DNA of 64,000 nucleotides from Tannerellaceae bacterium (GTDB lineage: Bacteria > Bacteroidota > Bacteroidia > Bacteroidales > Tannerellaceae). The stretch is taken from contig JAITGL010000025.1 of the NCBI GenBank assembly GCA_031280645.1, positions 58,885 through 122,884 on the forward strand, read 5' to 3'. Position numbers and translations under genes: made by a program. This document shows, piece after piece, positions 16,887-29,265 of the stretch (position 1 is its first letter; every line of letters begins with the position of its first letter). Below the pieces are notes generated by a model. The model worked only from the letters and a program-made list of their open reading frames with translations. It did not search any database and had not been told where the DNA came from.

Positions 16887-18401
16887 TTAATGCACTCCTT
16901 TGCGGGTATCCCACCATAGCTGCTTGCCCCAGAAGTCGTCGGTAACTTCGGCGTCGAAGGGGGCGTTGTTGGCGCTGTTGAGGTCGCGCTCGGTGGTTGG
17001 ATAGGGCGAGCGGAAGGGGGGCACGTTGTGGTCGGCGTACTTGTTGGCGCGTCCGGGGGCGATGTAGTGGTTTTCGGGGATTCCGGTGCGGCGGTATAGC
17101 GACCATCCTTCCATTCCGTGCTTGAAGAGGGCTATCCATTCTTCGTACCACAGTTGTTTTTTGCCGCCGTTGAATTTGCCGGCTCCTTCAAGGTAGGCTG
17201 CGATCCCGTCTTCGGACACTCCGTTTTCTTCCATCGAGGTTATTACTCCGGCGGCGTAGGCCGTTTCGGCTGCGATGCCTCCGGTGTTGTATCCCAGGAG
17301 GGCGGCCTCGGCGATGTGGAAGTATACTTCGGAGGCGCGATAGTAGGGCGAGAATCCTCCGAGGTCGATGCCGAAGCGGGTTCCCCATACGGAATAGTTC
17401 TTGGCCTGGGGGTTGCTGCCTGCGCCGATTATGTATCCGCGGTAGAGGGGCTTGCCGTCGTTATAGTCGGGGTCGCCGGCTATCTGGCTGCTTGGGGTGG
17501 GGGTGAAGTATACTCCGATGCGCGGGTCGCTGCGTTCGAGCATGTGGTCGACGATGAGGTCGGCGGCGCAGAACTCGGTTTTGCGGGTGCGGTAGGCGTC
17601 GGCGATGGGTTCGTAGCGGCTAACGTCGGATCCGTCCCACCAGAAGTATGCGTTGTGCTCGTTGTCGTCGATCAGGGGGTACTTGGTTTGGTTGCCCAGC
17701 AGTTCTTCAACGTGCTGCTTGGCCAGGGTTGGGTTTACTTCGGAGATGCGTATGGCAAGGCGGAGGCGGTAGGAGTTGGCAAGGCGGCGCCATTTGTCCA
17801 TGTCGCCAAAGAAGAGGAGGTCGCCAGCGCTGATGTCGTCGTCGCCTTCGCCTGCGGCGAAGCTGTCGCCTATTTCCTTGGCTAATGCGATGAGGGCGGG
17901 GTATATGTCTTCCTGCTTGTCATACTTGGGGGTGAGGGATCCTTCGGTCATTTTGGCCGCGTCGGAGTATGGTACGTCGCGCCAGCGGTCGGTTGCGGTG
18001 CGTATTATTTCGATCTCCATTGTTTTGGCTGCGAGCTCCATGTTTTTCTGTCCGGCTTCTTTGGCTCTGGCCTGGATTTCGCGGAGGTTGAGCAGTATGC
18101 GGTAGATGTACCTCCAGTTGGTGTCTTGCACTCCGGGGCGGAACTGGTACTTGGCTTCGTCGATGTAGCTCATTTTTGCTACGTATCCGGCAAATCCGGC
18201 GGGTTCGTCGAGCATGAACCAGCGGTCGTAAAGGCGGAGGCTGGTTTGCCATATCGACCATGCGAGGAGGTTGTTAACCGGCACGGCGGTTGGGTTGTCG
18301 GGGTCGGTATTAATTTCGTCGAACTTGTCGGCGCATCCGGCAGTTGCGAGCATTAAGCCTACTAATATGGCGCAGGTTGCGCGGTAGATATATTTTTTCA
18401 T
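16887..18401 (-). CDS. SusD/RagB-family outer-membrane lipoprotein (SusD-like_2 type)
   Basis: 504 aa surface lipoprotein. Signal peptide with lipobox ATAGC, lipidated Cys23, then the acidic ADKFDEINTDP typical of this branch. It has the TPR-like helical scaffold of the shorter SusD-like_2 group rather than the canonical starch-type fold. It is expected to sit as a lid over the SusC-like transporter encoded 30 nt upstream and to bind a nutrient, probably a glycan or peptide; no substrate enzyme is nearby, so specificity is unknown. A terminator follows. Confidence 0.93.
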   Translation of the reverse strand: MKKYIYRATCAILVGLMLATAGCADKFDEINTDPDNPTAVPVNNLLAWSIWQTSLRLYDRWFMLDEPAGFAGYVAKMSYIDEAKYQFRPGVQDTNWRYIYRILLNLREIQARAKEAGQKNMELAAKTMEIEIIRTATDRWRDVPYSDAAKMTEGSLTPKYDKQEDIYPALIALAKEIGDSFAAGEGDDDISAGDLLFFGDMDKWRRLANSYRLRLAIRISEVNPTLAKQHVEELLGNQTKYPLIDDNEHNAYFWWDGSDVSRYEPIADAYRTRKTEFCAADLIVDHMLERSDPRIGVYFTPTPSSQIAGDPDYNDGKPLYRGYIIGAGSNPQAKNYSVWGTRFGIDLGGFSPYYRASEVYFHIAEAALLGYNTGGIAAETAYAAGVITSMEENGVSEDGIAAYLEGAGKFNGGKKQLWYEEWIALFKHGMEGWSLYRRTGIPENHYIAPGRANKYADHNVPPFRSPYPTTERDLNSANNAPFDAEVTDDFWGKQLWWDTRKGVH

Positions 18402-18431
18402 ATTCTTTTTTACTTATATGATGAAATAAAT

Positions 18432-21400
18432 TTAGAAAGTTATCCCCAGCTTGATTCCTATGCTGCGCGAGGGCGGGAAAACGTTGGTTTCAAATCCTAC
18501 GCCTCCGTTGTCGGACGCATTGGTTGATTCGGGATCGAGGCCTATGAGGTTTGATTTGTGCGTCCAAAGCAGGGCTAGGTTATTGCCGATAAGGGATATT
18601 TTGGCTCCGCTTATGTATTTGGTTTTTGCCAGGAGGGCTTTGGGGAAGTTGTACGTTACGTGGGCTTCGCGTAGCTTGAGGTAGGATCCGTCGACTATGG
18701 CGAGCTGGCAGATGGAGTAGAATTGCCCGAAGAAGTCTTCTGCGTTTACGGCTACGTCGTTAACCTTGCCGTCGGCTGTTTTGAATACTTTGTCGGTCAT
18801 TACGTTCTTGCCGGCTATAACGCCGTTTTCGCGGATGTCGCCCGAGGCGGTAAAGTCGTATATGCCGGTGTATCCTCCGAAGGCTTCCGACAGGGAGTAG
18901 ATGTCGCCTCCCTTGCGGAAGTCGAGCAGGAATCCGAATCCCCAGTTTTTGTAGGAGAATTCGTTGCTGAGGCCTCCTATCCAGTCGGGGGTTACGTCGC
19001 CGATGTCCTGGCTTGACTTGGATACGATGAATCCGTCTTCAACCAGTATTGATCCGTCGTCGTTGTAAACGAATCCTGTTCCCGACAGTGTTCCCCAGGT
19101 GAACTTGGTTACTTTGCCGTTTTCGTCGGTGCGGGGCGCGTAGGCGTAGTTGCGCACGCTCCAGCTTGATCCGATCTGGTAGGATGCGAGTCCGGGGTAG
19201 AGTTCTTCAACTATGCTTTTGTCTTTTGCCCAGTTGAGGGTGGCTGTCCAGTTGAGTCCTTGGGGGTTTTTAACGATGTCGGCGCTTATTTGGACTTCGA
19301 TTCCGGAGTTGCTGATTTTACCGGCGTTGATTACCATGTTTTCGTATCCGGAGCTGTTGGCAACGTTGGCGGTCATGATCTGGTCGGTGGTTATTTTGCT
19401 GTAATAGGCGGCGTCGAGGTGCAGGCGGTTGTTGAGCAGGTTGGCTTCAACGCCTATTTCCCATGTTTTAACCATTTCGGGGCGCAGTCCGAGCGGGGGG
19501 AATGTGAATGGGTTGCTGAAGAGGGTTACGCCTTTCATGCCTACGGTTTCGGAGCGGTAGTATGCTCCGTTGCGGTAGGGCGATGTTGCCGAGCCGATCT
19601 TGGCCCATCCGCCGCGTAGCTTGATATAGTCGATCAAGCTTGTTTCGGCTAACGAGGGGAGGGTTTCGGTAATAATCCAGCTACCGCTTGCGGAGGGGTA
19701 GAAGAAGGGGTCGTCGATGGTTGAATCCCAGTCGTTGCGCGCGCTGAGGTCGAGATATAGCTGGTTTTTCCATCCGAGGGATACGTTTGCGTACACTGAG
19801 TTTGAGCGTCGCAGCGAGTGGTCGGCCTCGGCGATTGGGCTTCCCGCTACGTTGGCCGGGGTATAAAGGCCTGGCACGGTGAGCTTGTTGCCTCCGATGG
19901 TTTTGACCGCGTAGTCGTAGTCGCGATAGTTGGCTCCGGCGAGGGCGTTAACGTTTATGTCGCCGAATTGCTTGTTGAGGTAAGCGATGAAGTCGGCGTT
20001 CACTTCCATTGTATGGCGGTTGTAGTCGCGGAAATATCCGTCGGGATAATCGGGGTCGGCTTCGCGTCGGGAGAGCTGGTCGGAGCCAAAGTAATCCATA
20101 CCGAGGCGTCCTTCAAACTTGAGCCAGCTTGTGGGCTTGTACCATAGGGATGCTTTGCCGAAGGTGCGGTCGCGCTTGTAGGTGTTGGTGTTTCGATAGG
20201 CTACGTAGTAGGGGTTTGAGTGATATTCCTGCTGCCAGTTATACAGGGTATAGTTTCCGGCGGCGTCTTTCTCGTCCCAGTTATCCTTAAGGGCTTTCAT
20301 GTCGACTTGGCGCCCGAACCATTGCAGGAGCGACTGGGCGGGGTTGGTGGCATTGTATCCGGTTCCGGGGAGGTTGCCGCTTGTGGTGCGAACGTAATTG
20401 GCCGATATATCGAAGTCGATATATTTGTTGAACATGTATTTGTTGTTGATAGAGGCGGCATAGCGTTGCAGGTCGGTATTGGGGCTTGTGCCGGTTTGTC
20501 CGCGATATGATATGGATGCGCGGGTAACGGAATGTTCGGAGGCTGAGGAGAGCGAGATGGTATGCGAGTTTGAGGCTCCGAGCACAAAGAAGTCTTTCAC
20601 GTTGTTGGGATGCGAAACCCATGGCGTGGCTTTTCTTACTCCGTTTTCAACGGGGCTGTTGAACTGCGGGAGCTGCAAGCCGATGTCGAGGCGCGGACCC
20701 CATGATTCGTCGGCGTTGTCGTTAACGCCGTTGCCGTATCCGTCGAGGTAGGCGTAGCCGTGCAGGAGGGCGAAGTCCTGGTAGCTACCGGTGAATCCGC
20801 CTGCTTGGGCTTCTTTCCAGTCGTATTCCGATCCGTAGTATCCGGCGCCGTATTTATTCTGGAAGGAGGGGAGGCCGTACACCTGATCGACAGTATAGTC
20901 GCCGTCGTATGAAATCGTAACGCCGCGTCCTTTGGTTCCCGTCTTGGTTGTGATGAGCACAACGCCGTTACCGGCGCGCATACCGTAGAGCGCAGCCGAT
21001 CCTCCCTTGAGCACGGATATCGACTCGATGTCGTTGGGATTGATATCGTTCAGCCCCGATCCGAGGTTTATAGTCGCTCCAGTACTATTGTCGTTCGACA
21101 CCGGGATACCGTCGATAACGATAAGCGGCTGGTTGTTGCCGAACGACGAGTTGCCGCGGATAACGATATTCTGCGAGGCGCCGATTTGTCCGCCCTGAGC
21201 GGTTACCTGCACGCCGGCTATTTTGCCCGAAAGGGCTGTGATGACGTCTTTTTGCCCGCCTCCGGTAATTTCTTCCGACTTAACTTCCTGCATGGCGTAT
21301 CCCAGCGACTTTTTTTCGCGCGAGATACCGAGGGCGGTTACAACCACTTCGTCGAGCCGGTGCGTTCCCGACGTCATTACGATTCTTAAATTAGGTTTGA

Positions 21401-21656
21401 TAGCCACTTCTTGTGTTACCATTCCTACGAACGAAACCTGCAGGGTTGTTGAGCCGGCAGGAGCTTCGAGCGTAAAGCGTCCGTCAACGTCGGTTATGTT
21501 ACCTATGAAGGTACCTTTAACCACAACAGACGCACCTATGATTGGCTCGTTGTCTTCGCCGGAAATGACCGTGCCGGTCACTCGCGTAGTTTGAGCCGCT
21601 GCAAATCCAATGCTTAGTAAAAAGCATGATAACAGATAAATCAATCTTTTTTTCAT
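18432..21656 (-). CDS. SusC/RagA-family TonB-linked outer-membrane transporter
   Basis: 1074 aa. Signal peptide 1-21, carboxypeptidase-regulatory-like domain (about 24-105, GTVISGEDNEPIIGASV), TonB-box/linker DEVVVTALG near 103-112, plug domain ending about 240 (SISVLKGGSAALYGMRAG, GVVLITTKTG), then a 22-strand barrel ending in a typical aromatic C-terminus (KLGITF). It imports a ligand with its SusD partner using TonB energy. First gene of a two-gene operon; the probable promoter lies more than 430 nt upstream, leaving a long leader that contains a GT dinucleotide run. Confidence 0.96.
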   Translation of the reverse strand: MKKRLIYLLSCFLLSIGFAAAQTTRVTGTVISGEDNEPIIGASVVVKGTFIGNITDVDGRFTLEAPAGSTTLQVSFVGMVTQEVAIKPNLRIVMTSGTHRLDEVVVTALGISREKKSLGYAMQEVKSEEITGGGQKDVITALSGKIAGVQVTAQGGQIGASQNIVIRGNSSFGNNQPLIVIDGIPVSNDNSTGATINLGSGLNDINPNDIESISVLKGGSAALYGMRAGNGVVLITTKTGTKGRGVTISYDGDYTVDQVYGLPSFQNKYGAGYYGSEYDWKEAQAGGFTGSYQDFALLHGYAYLDGYGNGVNDNADESWGPRLDIGLQLPQFNSPVENGVRKATPWVSHPNNVKDFFVLGASNSHTISLSSASEHSVTRASISYRGQTGTSPNTDLQRYAASINNKYMFNKYIDFDISANYVRTTSGNLPGTGYNATNPAQSLLQWFGRQVDMKALKDNWDEKDAAGNYTLYNWQQEYHSNPYYVAYRNTNTYKRDRTFGKASLWYKPTSWLKFEGRLGMDYFGSDQLSRREADPDYPDGYFRDYNRHTMEVNADFIAYLNKQFGDINVNALAGANYRDYDYAVKTIGGNKLTVPGLYTPANVAGSPIAEADHSLRRSNSVYANVSLGWKNQLYLDLSARNDWDSTIDDPFFYPSASGSWIITETLPSLAETSLIDYIKLRGGWAKIGSATSPYRNGAYYRSETVGMKGVTLFSNPFTFPPLGLRPEMVKTWEIGVEANLLNNRLHLDAAYYSKITTDQIMTANVANSSGYENMVINAGKISNSGIEVQISADIVKNPQGLNWTATLNWAKDKSIVEELYPGLASYQIGSSWSVRNYAYAPRTDENGKVTKFTWGTLSGTGFVYNDDGSILVEDGFIVSKSSQDIGDVTPDWIGGLSNEFSYKNWGFGFLLDFRKGGDIYSLSEAFGGYTGIYDFTASGDIRENGVIAGKNVMTDKVFKTADGKVNDVAVNAEDFFGQFYSICQLAIVDGSYLKLREAHVTYNFPKALLAKTKYISGAKISLIGNNLALLWTHKSNLIGLDPESTNASDNGGVGFETNVFPPSRSIGIKLGITF

Positions 21657-21918
21657 AAATACTCCATTAAAATAAATAATTAAAAAACTTACTTGTTCGC
21701 ATATATTGTTCTGAATTGTTTAGCGGAACATACCCACAAACTTCCCAATCCCACTCTTTCCGCCTGAGTTCGGACACAGCAAAAACCTTCCCATGCGAAC
21801 AGCCGCAGCAATCCGCCGTACATCGGGAAACCGCACGACGAAACCGCGGGATGCGGTTGCTCCCGGAAAATAAAAGTTAAGGTAGGGCGAGTAAATTTTA
21901 GGACTAACGCACGAGGCG

Positions 21919-21954
<36 letters not shown>

Positions 21955-22088
21955 AACAAAATATTTCATTCTGCCAAACAGCGTAGAGAGATAATAAGAA
22001 TTAGTAACACCTTCAAAAATCATATACAATTTAGTAGCATTATTCTATTTATACATTGAGCCGGCAAGCAAAGTGTTGCCTCAGGCTG

Positions 22089-22119
22089 CAAAAATAAAGA
22101 TTTTATTTTTACTGCAAAA
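22089..22119 (-). promoter_or_regulatory. Probable promoter of the susC-susD pair
   Basis: On the minus strand TTTTG (22115-22119), 18 nt, TATTTTTG (22089-22096). It fits the Bacteroidota consensus and predicts a leader of roughly 425 nt. The AT-rich background makes a chance match possible. Confidence 0.45.
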
Positions 22120-22126
22120 TAATTAA

Positions 22127-23764
<1,638 letters not shown>

Positions 23765-23843
23765 TTGATTGTGGAAAGTTAGATTGTTTAGATTAAATAA
23801 ATCGGGAGGAGCAACGGGATGTTCTTTCCACTCCTCCTTCGCA

Positions 23844-23881
23844 AACCGCCGTGCTTATTCCATACACGGCGGTTATCTTTT
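23844..23881 (+). terminator. Intrinsic terminator after metY
   Basis: Perfect 10-bp stem AACCGCCGTG (23844-23853) / CACGGCGGTT (23865-23874), 11-nt loop, then ATCTTTT. Confidence 0.8.
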
Positions 23882-23991
23882 GTATTCGATATATTTCGAG
23901 CCGAGAGGGATTGGGCACTCTTCCTGGGAGAGGAGTTCAAATATAGAATCAATAATGACTGCTTTGGTTATTGTCGTTGCTTGGAGATCTT

Positions 23992-24831
23992 TTAAGATCT
24001 TATTCTTGAGATAAACTCCATTAATATCTCATTGAATCTTTCCGGATTATCCATGTTGGCACAATGCCCTGCATTTTCGATTATATGGATTTCACTGCCG
24101 GGAATATCTTCATGCCATTGTTTGGCTAAAGTTATGGATAATTCCACATCATTGTCGCCCGATAGAATCAATAATGGGTAGCTGGATTGAATATGCGGTT
24201 TGTCTGCCGTTAGCTTGTCTAATCCAGACATAACAGTAAACGACTTACGGGTAAACTGTTTTGCGCTTTCGTAAAAATGCACTTGCTCCAATTTGTCTAT
24301 CACTGCTTTAGAGGCGGTATACCTTCTAAACGCATCCATTGAAAAGATTATTTTTAATAGCCATTTAAACATCTCGCGTTGCTGCAACTTTGCAATCGCT
24401 TTCTGCTCTCTGTGTATATTGTAACCACCCAATACTGTTAGAGAGTGTGTTTTGTTAGGATATTTCAATGCGAAATCTTGAGCAAGCAATGAACCTAAAG
24501 AAACGCCGACAACATGTACTCTCTTGATATTCTCTTGCGCTATAATTTCAGCTAAATGAATTGATGTGGAGGCGATTTTATCTTTTGATTTCCCGACTCC
24601 GGTCGAGCCATGCCCCAGCATATCAATAGTGATAACACGGTATTGTTTTGAAAAATCATCTACCTGTTTATCGAAGCATCTATGGCAGCTAAATGCAGGG
24701 TGAAGAAAGGCTATTGCTTCACCGTTTTTATTTCCGCTCACAAAGTAATGAACAGAATAGCCGTCTTTCGCAAGTGTTTTCCGTTCGACTGTTGCATTGA
24801 TTCTCATATTCAGTTTTTTGTTTTCTTTCAT
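23992..24831 (-). CDS. Alpha/beta hydrolase
   Basis: 279 aa cytoplasmic alpha/beta-hydrolase fold. Nucleophile elbow GVSLG at 109-113 (Ser111), oxyanion-region HPAFSC at 44-49, candidate acid Asp in SGDND and catalytic His in NAGHCANMDNPE. The lid between about 140 and 190 is helical. The substrate cannot be named; homologues include esterases and MhpC/BioH-like enzymes. It is markedly AT-richer than metY and stands alone, convergent with metY, so lateral acquisition is possible. The gap 24832-25158 to rplQ holds only the rplQ terminator. Confidence 0.88.
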   Translation of the reverse strand: MKENKKLNMRINATVERKTLAKDGYSVHYFVSGNKNGEAIAFLHPAFSCHRCFDKQVDDFSKQYRVITIDMLGHGSTGVGKSKDKIASTSIHLAEIIAQENIKRVHVVGVSLGSLLAQDFALKYPNKTHSLTVLGGYNIHREQKAIAKLQQREMFKWLLKIIFSMDAFRRYTASKAVIDKLEQVHFYESAKQFTRKSFTVMSGLDKLTADKPHIQSSYPLLILSGDNDVELSITLAKQWHEDIPGSEIHIIENAGHCANMDNPERFNEILMEFISRIRS

Positions 24832-25083
24832 GTTCCGTATTTCCTTGTAATACTTGTCATTTTATTATTGAGCGATGAGAAACAAAAAAGTTGCATTTGT
24901 TTCTGAATCCCTGAAACAGGCGATCGTTTCCTGCTTTTCCGAACAATTAAGACCCGTAAACGGATTGATTGTTAATTGCCCGGAATTAACTTCTAATCCT
25001 AAATAACATTTTGCACCTTATCAAGTGATGTGATAATTGAACTTAGTTCTGCCTTTGCCTATACGCGACTTGTTTGGCTTAAA

Positions 25084-25123
25084 AGAAAGTCCAACAAGGA
25101 CTTATATTAGTTGTCCTTGTTGG
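25084..25123 (-). terminator. Terminator of the ribosomal operon after rplQ
   Basis: Perfect 11-bp stem 25091-25101 / 25113-25123 (CCAACAAGGAC / GTCCTTGTTGG), 11-nt loop; on the minus strand it is followed by ACTTTCTTTT. Confidence 0.8.
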
Positions 25124-25158
25124 GCGCTGATTAATGACTTTATATATAACAGTGATGT

Positions 25159-25668
25159 TTATTCTTTTTTAGCGTCCTCTGCTTTCACGCTTTCCTCTAT
25201 TGCTGCATTAATGGTAGCAGGTTCGATGGCGAGAGCAGCTTGTACAGTTGTTTTTTTGCGAGAACGTCTTGTTTTTGCTCCTTTTTTAGCAACGGTTTTT
25301 AACATGTTCTCGTTGTAGTCAACTAACTCTATGAAGCACATGGCGGCGTTGTCGCCAATTCGATTTCCTGTTTTGATAATTCGGGTATATCCTCCCGGAC
25401 GTGTTCCTATTTTTCCGGCGACTTCCTTGAATAGTTCGGTAACGGCGTATTTGTTTTGCAGCTTACCAAATACTAAACGCCTTGAGTGTGTGTTGTCGTC
25501 TTTGGATTTGGATAGCAGCGGTTCTACGTATTTACGAAGAGCTTTTGCTTTAGCCGTTGTTGTAACAATTCTTTTGTGCATTATCAGCGACGTAGCCATA
25601 TTGGAGAGCATGGCGGCGCGATGTGAGCTTGTACGGCTTAAATGATTTATTTTTTTATTGTGTCTCAT
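25159..25668 (-). CDS. rplQ: 50S ribosomal protein L17
   Basis: 169 aa. The first about 115 residues are the conserved L17 fold near the peptide exit tunnel ([31 protein letters not shown]). A Lys/Ala/Glu-rich tail of about 50 residues makes it longer than the E. coli protein (about 127 aa), as is common in Bacteroidota. Last gene of the alpha part of the operon, 4 nt after rpoA. Confidence 0.97.
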   Translation of the reverse strand: MRHNKKINHLSRTSSHRAAMLSNMATSLIMHKRIVTTTAKAKALRKYVEPLLSKSKDDNTHSRRLVFGKLQNKYAVTELFKEVAGKIGTRPGGYTRIIKTGNRIGDNAAMCFIELVDYNENMLKTVAKKGAKTRRSRKKTTVQAALAIEPATINAAIEESVKAEDAKKE

Positions 25669-25672
25669 TATA

Positions 25673-26665
25673 TTAATCTTTATCTAATTTATATTTCGCA
25701 ATATCCATCCCGAAGGAGAGGTTGAGATTTTCCAGAAGCACATCAAGTTCGTTCAGAGATTTCTTACCGAAATTCCGGAATTTCAACAAATCATTTTTAT
25801 TAAATCTAACCAATTCTCCCAAAGTCTCCACATCAGCGGCTTTCAGGCAGTTCAAAGCTCTAACGGAAAGATCCATATCCGACAGTTTGCTTTTAAGCAA
25901 TTGCCGCATGTGAAGAACTTCCTCATCAAACTCTTCGTCGATATCCATATTTACAATTTCAAATGCAATTTTTTCATCTGAAAAGAGCATGAAGTGATGA
26001 ATCAATATTTTAGCAGCTTCTTTCAATGCGTCTTTCGGATGAATGGAACCGTCGGTAGAGATTTCAATGATCAGCTTTTCATAGTCGGTTTTCTGTTCAA
26101 CGCGCAAAGGTTCTACCGAATACTTTACATTTCTAATCGGCGTGTAAATGGAATCAATGGCTATTACTTGCGGATCCGCTTCTAACACTCTGTTTTCTTC
26201 AGCGGGAATGTATCCACGGCCCTTATTGATAGTAAGCTCCATTTGGAAATTTGCATTAGGATCCAAACGGCAAATCACTAAGTTGGGATTCAGCACTTCA
26301 AACCCGATTAGCTGCTTATTAATATCGCCAGCTTTGAAAACTTCCGAATTAGAAACCGTTATATTGATTTTCTCATCTTCAATATCTTCCACCAAGTGCT
26401 TGAATCTTACTTGCTTTAAATTCAGAATTATGTTAGTTACATCTTCTATCACTCCCGGTATTGATCCAAATTCATGTTCAACTCCGCTGATTTTTATAGA
26501 TGCAATAGCAAAACCTTCGAGCGATGACAGAAGAATACGGCGCAGGGCATTACCAATAGTAATCCCATAACCAGGTTCCAGCGGACGAAATTCAAACTTT
26601 CCGAAAACAGCGTCCGCCTCCAACATTAATACTTTATCGGGTTTTTGAAATGCTAATAGCGCCAT
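25673..26665 (-). CDS. rpoA: RNA polymerase alpha subunit
   Basis: 330 aa. N-terminal dimerisation/assembly domain (about 1-230, [21 protein letters not shown]) and C-terminal domain (about 255-325, [18 protein letters not shown] and [11 protein letters not shown]) that contacts promoters and activators. Standard length and position between rpsD and rplQ. Confidence 0.98.
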   Translation of the reverse strand: MALLAFQKPDKVLMLEADAVFGKFEFRPLEPGYGITIGNALRRILLSSLEGFAIASIKISGVEHEFGSIPGVIEDVTNIILNLKQVRFKHLVEDIEDEKINITVSNSEVFKAGDINKQLIGFEVLNPNLVICRLDPNANFQMELTINKGRGYIPAEENRVLEADPQVIAIDSIYTPIRNVKYSVEPLRVEQKTDYEKLIIEISTDGSIHPKDALKEAAKILIHHFMLFSDEKIAFEIVNMDIDEEFDEEVLHMRQLLKSKLSDMDLSVRALNCLKAADVETLGELVRFNKNDLLKFRNFGKKSLNELDVLLENLNLSFGMDIAKYKLDKD

Positions 26666-26678
26666 GGAAGATCATTTT

Positions 26679-27284
26679 TTATTTGGAATACAATTCAACA
26701 ATTAACTGTTCTTTAATGTTTTCTGGAATATCTGTTCTTTCCGGAAAATGCAACAGTTTGCCGCTCAAAGTAGAGGAATCCCATTCAATCCAAGGATACT
26801 TGCTGTGATTAAACCCGGCAAGAGAATTTTCAACAACCTCCATTGACTTAGATTTTTCTCTCACCCCTACCATTTGTCCAGTCTTTACAGAGTAAGAAGG
26901 AATGTTCACAACTTTGCCGTCGATGGTTATGTGTCGGTGGGAAACCAACTGCCTCGCAGCAGCGCGAGTTGGAGCAATACCTAAACGGAATACGACATTG
27001 TCTAAGCGTCTTTCGAGCAATTGTAACAACACTTCACCCGTAATGCCCTTCGACCGTGAGGATTTCTCAAACAGATTTCTGAATTGTTTTTCCAATACGC
27101 CGTAAGTGTGTTTGGCTTTTTGTTTTTCACGAAGTTGTATTCCATACTCAGAAGTTTTTCTCTTGCGAGCATTGCCATGCTGCCCCGGAGGATAACCTTT
27201 TCTGGAAAGGACTTTATCGGGTCCGAAAATAGGTTCACCAAACTTTCTGGCGATTTTTGTTCTTGGTCCAGTATATCTTGCCAT
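26679..27284 (-). CDS. rpsD: 30S ribosomal protein S4
   Basis: 201 aa primary 16S rRNA-binding protein. It has the S4 RNA-binding domain at about 91-155 ([24 protein letters not shown]). The N-terminal region lacks the Cys cluster of zinc-binding S4, so it is the zinc-free form. Located in the alpha cluster. Confidence 0.98.
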   Translation of the reverse strand: MARYTGPRTKIARKFGEPIFGPDKVLSRKGYPPGQHGNARKRKTSEYGIQLREKQKAKHTYGVLEKQFRNLFEKSSRSKGITGEVLLQLLERRLDNVVFRLGIAPTRAAARQLVSHRHITIDGKVVNIPSYSVKTGQMVGVREKSKSMEVVENSLAGFNHSKYPWIEWDSSTLSGKLLHFPERTDIPENIKEQLIVELYSK

Positions 27285-27303
27285 TTTAATTATATTATTT
27301 CAC

Positions 27304-27693
27304 TTATACTCTACGCTTCTTAGGAGGACGACACCCGTTATGAGGAAGAGGGGTTACATCTATTATCTCTGTGACTTCAATTCCAGTACCATGAATCGTA
27401 CGAATAGCAGATTCTCGACCATTGCCCGGCCCTTTTACAAATACTTTCACTTTCCGTAAGCCTAAGTCGTAGGCAACTTTCGCACAGTCCTGAGCCGCCA
27501 TTTGTGCAGCATAAGGAGTATTCTTCTTGGAACTTCTAAATCCCATCTTACCTGCAGATGACCAACTGATCACTTGCCCTTCGCTATTAGAAAGCGAGAT
27601 AATAATATTATTGAAAGAAGAATGAATATGAGCTTGTCCTTGAGCATCGACCTTTACATTCCTTTTCTTAATTGCAACTGTTTTCTTTGCCAT
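27304..27693 (-). CDS. rpsK: 30S ribosomal protein S11
   Basis: 129 aa, platform protein of the small subunit. Recognised by [13 protein letters not shown], the KKNTPYAAQ segment and the Arg/Lys C-terminus [12 protein letters not shown]. 13 nt after rpsM. Confidence 0.98.
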   Translation of the reverse strand: MAKKTVAIKKRNVKVDAQGQAHIHSSFNNIIISLSNSEGQVISWSSAGKMGFRSSKKNTPYAAQMAAQDCAKVAYDLGLRKVKVFVKGPGNGRESAIRTIHGTGIEVTEIIDVTPLPHNGCRPPKKRRV

Positions 27694-27706
27694 ATCTATT
27701 ACTCAA

Positions 27707-28087
27707 TTATTTAGTTGCTTTTTTCTTATTCGCAACCGTTTTCTTTTTACCCTTACGAGTGCGAGCATTATTTTTAGTGCTCTGCCCTCTTAAAGGTAAA
27801 CCGATACGATGACGTATCCCCCTATAGCAACCAATATCCATCAAACGCTTAATGTTAAGCTGCACCTCAGAGCGTAGATCGCCTTCTACTTTATAGCTTG
27901 CACCTATAACCTCGCGTATTTTTGATGCTTGATCATCTGTCCAATCTTTCACTTTAATATCTCGATCCACGCCTGCATCTCTCAGTATAGCATTCGCCGA
28001 GCTACGACCGATGCCATAAATATAAGTTAAAGCGATTTCTCCTCTTTTATTCTGCGGCAAATCAACGCCAACTATTCTTATTGCCAT
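27707..28087 (-). CDS. rpsM: 30S ribosomal protein S13
   Basis: 126 aa head protein of the small subunit. [20 protein letters not shown], helix-two-turn-helix region and the [14 protein letters not shown] motif; the basic tail contacts tRNA. Follows rpmJ in the usual order. Confidence 0.98.
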   Translation of the reverse strand: MAIRIVGVDLPQNKRGEIALTYIYGIGRSSANAILRDAGVDRDIKVKDWTDDQASKIREVIGASYKVEGDLRSEVQLNIKRLMDIGCYRGIRHRIGLPLRGQSTKNNARTRKGKKKTVANKKKATK

Positions 28088-28123
28088 AATGTATTTATTG
28101 TCAATTTATATACAAAATAAAAC

Positions 28124-28240
28124 TTATCCCTGCCGTTGTTTAAACTTAGGATTCTTTTTGTTGATTATATACAAACGCCCTTTCCTTCTCACGATCTTAC
28201 AGTCAGGAGTTCGTTTTTTTAAAGATGCTCTTACTTTCAT
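28124..28240 (-). CDS. rpmJ: 50S ribosomal protein L36
   Basis: 38 aa, too short for many ORF callers: ATG at 28240, TAA at 28126-28124. The sequence begins [10 protein letters not shown] and ends NPKFKQRQG, as in L36. Only one Cys remains (Cys14), so it is a C-minus, zinc-free L36. It lies between infA and rpsM, its standard place in Bacteroidota. Confidence 0.95.
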   Translation of the reverse strand: MKVRASLKKRTPDCKIVRRKGRLYIINKKNPKFKQRQG

Positions 28241-28253
28241 ATTCTAGTATTTA

Positions 28254-28472
28254 TTATTTATATCTAAAAGCAATTCTACCTTTTGAAAGGTCATACGGTG
28301 ACATTTCCACTTTTACTTTATCGCCTGGTAATATCTTTATATAATGCATGCGCATTTTACCTGAGATATGAGCTGTGATTTCATGTCCATTTTCTAATTC
28401 TACCCGAAACATCGCATTAGATAATGCTTCGATTATAACGCCGTCTTGTTCTATTGCTGCTTGTTTCGCCAT
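28254..28472 (-). CDS. infA: Translation initiation factor IF-1
   Basis: 72 aa single OB-fold (S1-like) protein that occupies the ribosomal A site during initiation. Signature [16 protein letters not shown] and [15 protein letters not shown]; length is exactly typical. Between map and rpmJ. Confidence 0.98.
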   Translation of the reverse strand: MAKQAAIEQDGVIIEALSNAMFRVELENGHEITAHISGKMRMHYIKILPGDKVKVEMSPYDLSKGRIAFRYK

Positions 28473-28477
28473 ATTAA

Positions 28478-29260
28478 TTAATTTACAGCCCCTAACACTT
28501 CTTCTAGCAAATCAAACGAAGATAATATTTCCGGGCCTTGTGGGCGTATTGCTACACAATGTTCAAAATGAGCGGAACACTTTCTGTCCTTTGTTCTTAC
28601 AGTCCAACCATCCCGTTCGAATACTACATTCTTGCTGCCCAAATTGATCATAGGCTCAATGCAAATACACATTCCGTTTCTTAACAAAGGCCCTTGCCCA
28701 CGTTTGCCATAATTAGGAATTTCTGGAGGCTCATGCATTTGACGGCCAATACCATGCCCTACAAGTTCCCTAACAACTGAATAGCCATTTGATTCACAAT
28801 GAGACTGAATCGAATGGCTGATATCTCCAACTCTCTTCCCTTCAATTGCGTGTTGAATGCCAATACCAAGTGCTTCTTTCGTAACTTTTAATAATTGCCT
28901 GACCTCGAATGTTACTTCCCCGACACAAAATGTATATGCTGAATCGCCGACAAATCCATTTAGGATAGTACCACAATCAATTGAAATAATATCTCCGTTT
29001 CTTAAGATTGTTTTTGCAGAAGGAATTCCATGTACTACTTGTTCATTTACTGAAGTACAAATAGAATATGGGAAACCATTATATCCTAAAAAAGCTGGAT
29101 ATGCGCCATTATCTCTGATATATGCTTCTGCAATTACATCCAATTGAAGAGTCGAAATTCCCGGTTTCATATATTTAGCCAGCTCTGCATGTGTTTTAGC
29201 AACTAGCAAATTAGCTAAACGGATTAACTCTATTTCTTCATCTGTCTTCAAATATATCAT
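28478..29260 (-). CDS. map: Methionine aminopeptidase, type I
   Basis: 260 aa. Removes initiator Met from nascent proteins. Pita-bread fold with the dinuclear-metal ligands visible: Asp in [18 protein letters not shown] (two Asp), His in [18 protein letters not shown], and Glu in the CIEPMINLG and FEHCVAIRP regions. It lies 5 nt after secY, in the usual secY-map-infA order. Confidence 0.98.
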   Translation of the reverse strand: MIYLKTDEEIELIRLANLLVAKTHAELAKYMKPGISTLQLDVIAEAYIRDNGAYPAFLGYNGFPYSICTSVNEQVVHGIPSAKTILRNGDIISIDCGTILNGFVGDSAYTFCVGEVTFEVRQLLKVTKEALGIGIQHAIEGKRVGDISHSIQSHCESNGYSVVRELVGHGIGRQMHEPPEIPNYGKRGQGPLLRNGMCICIEPMINLGSKNVVFERDGWTVRTKDRKCSAHFEHCVAIRPQGPEILSSFDLLEEVLGAVN

Positions 29261-29265
29261 GCCAT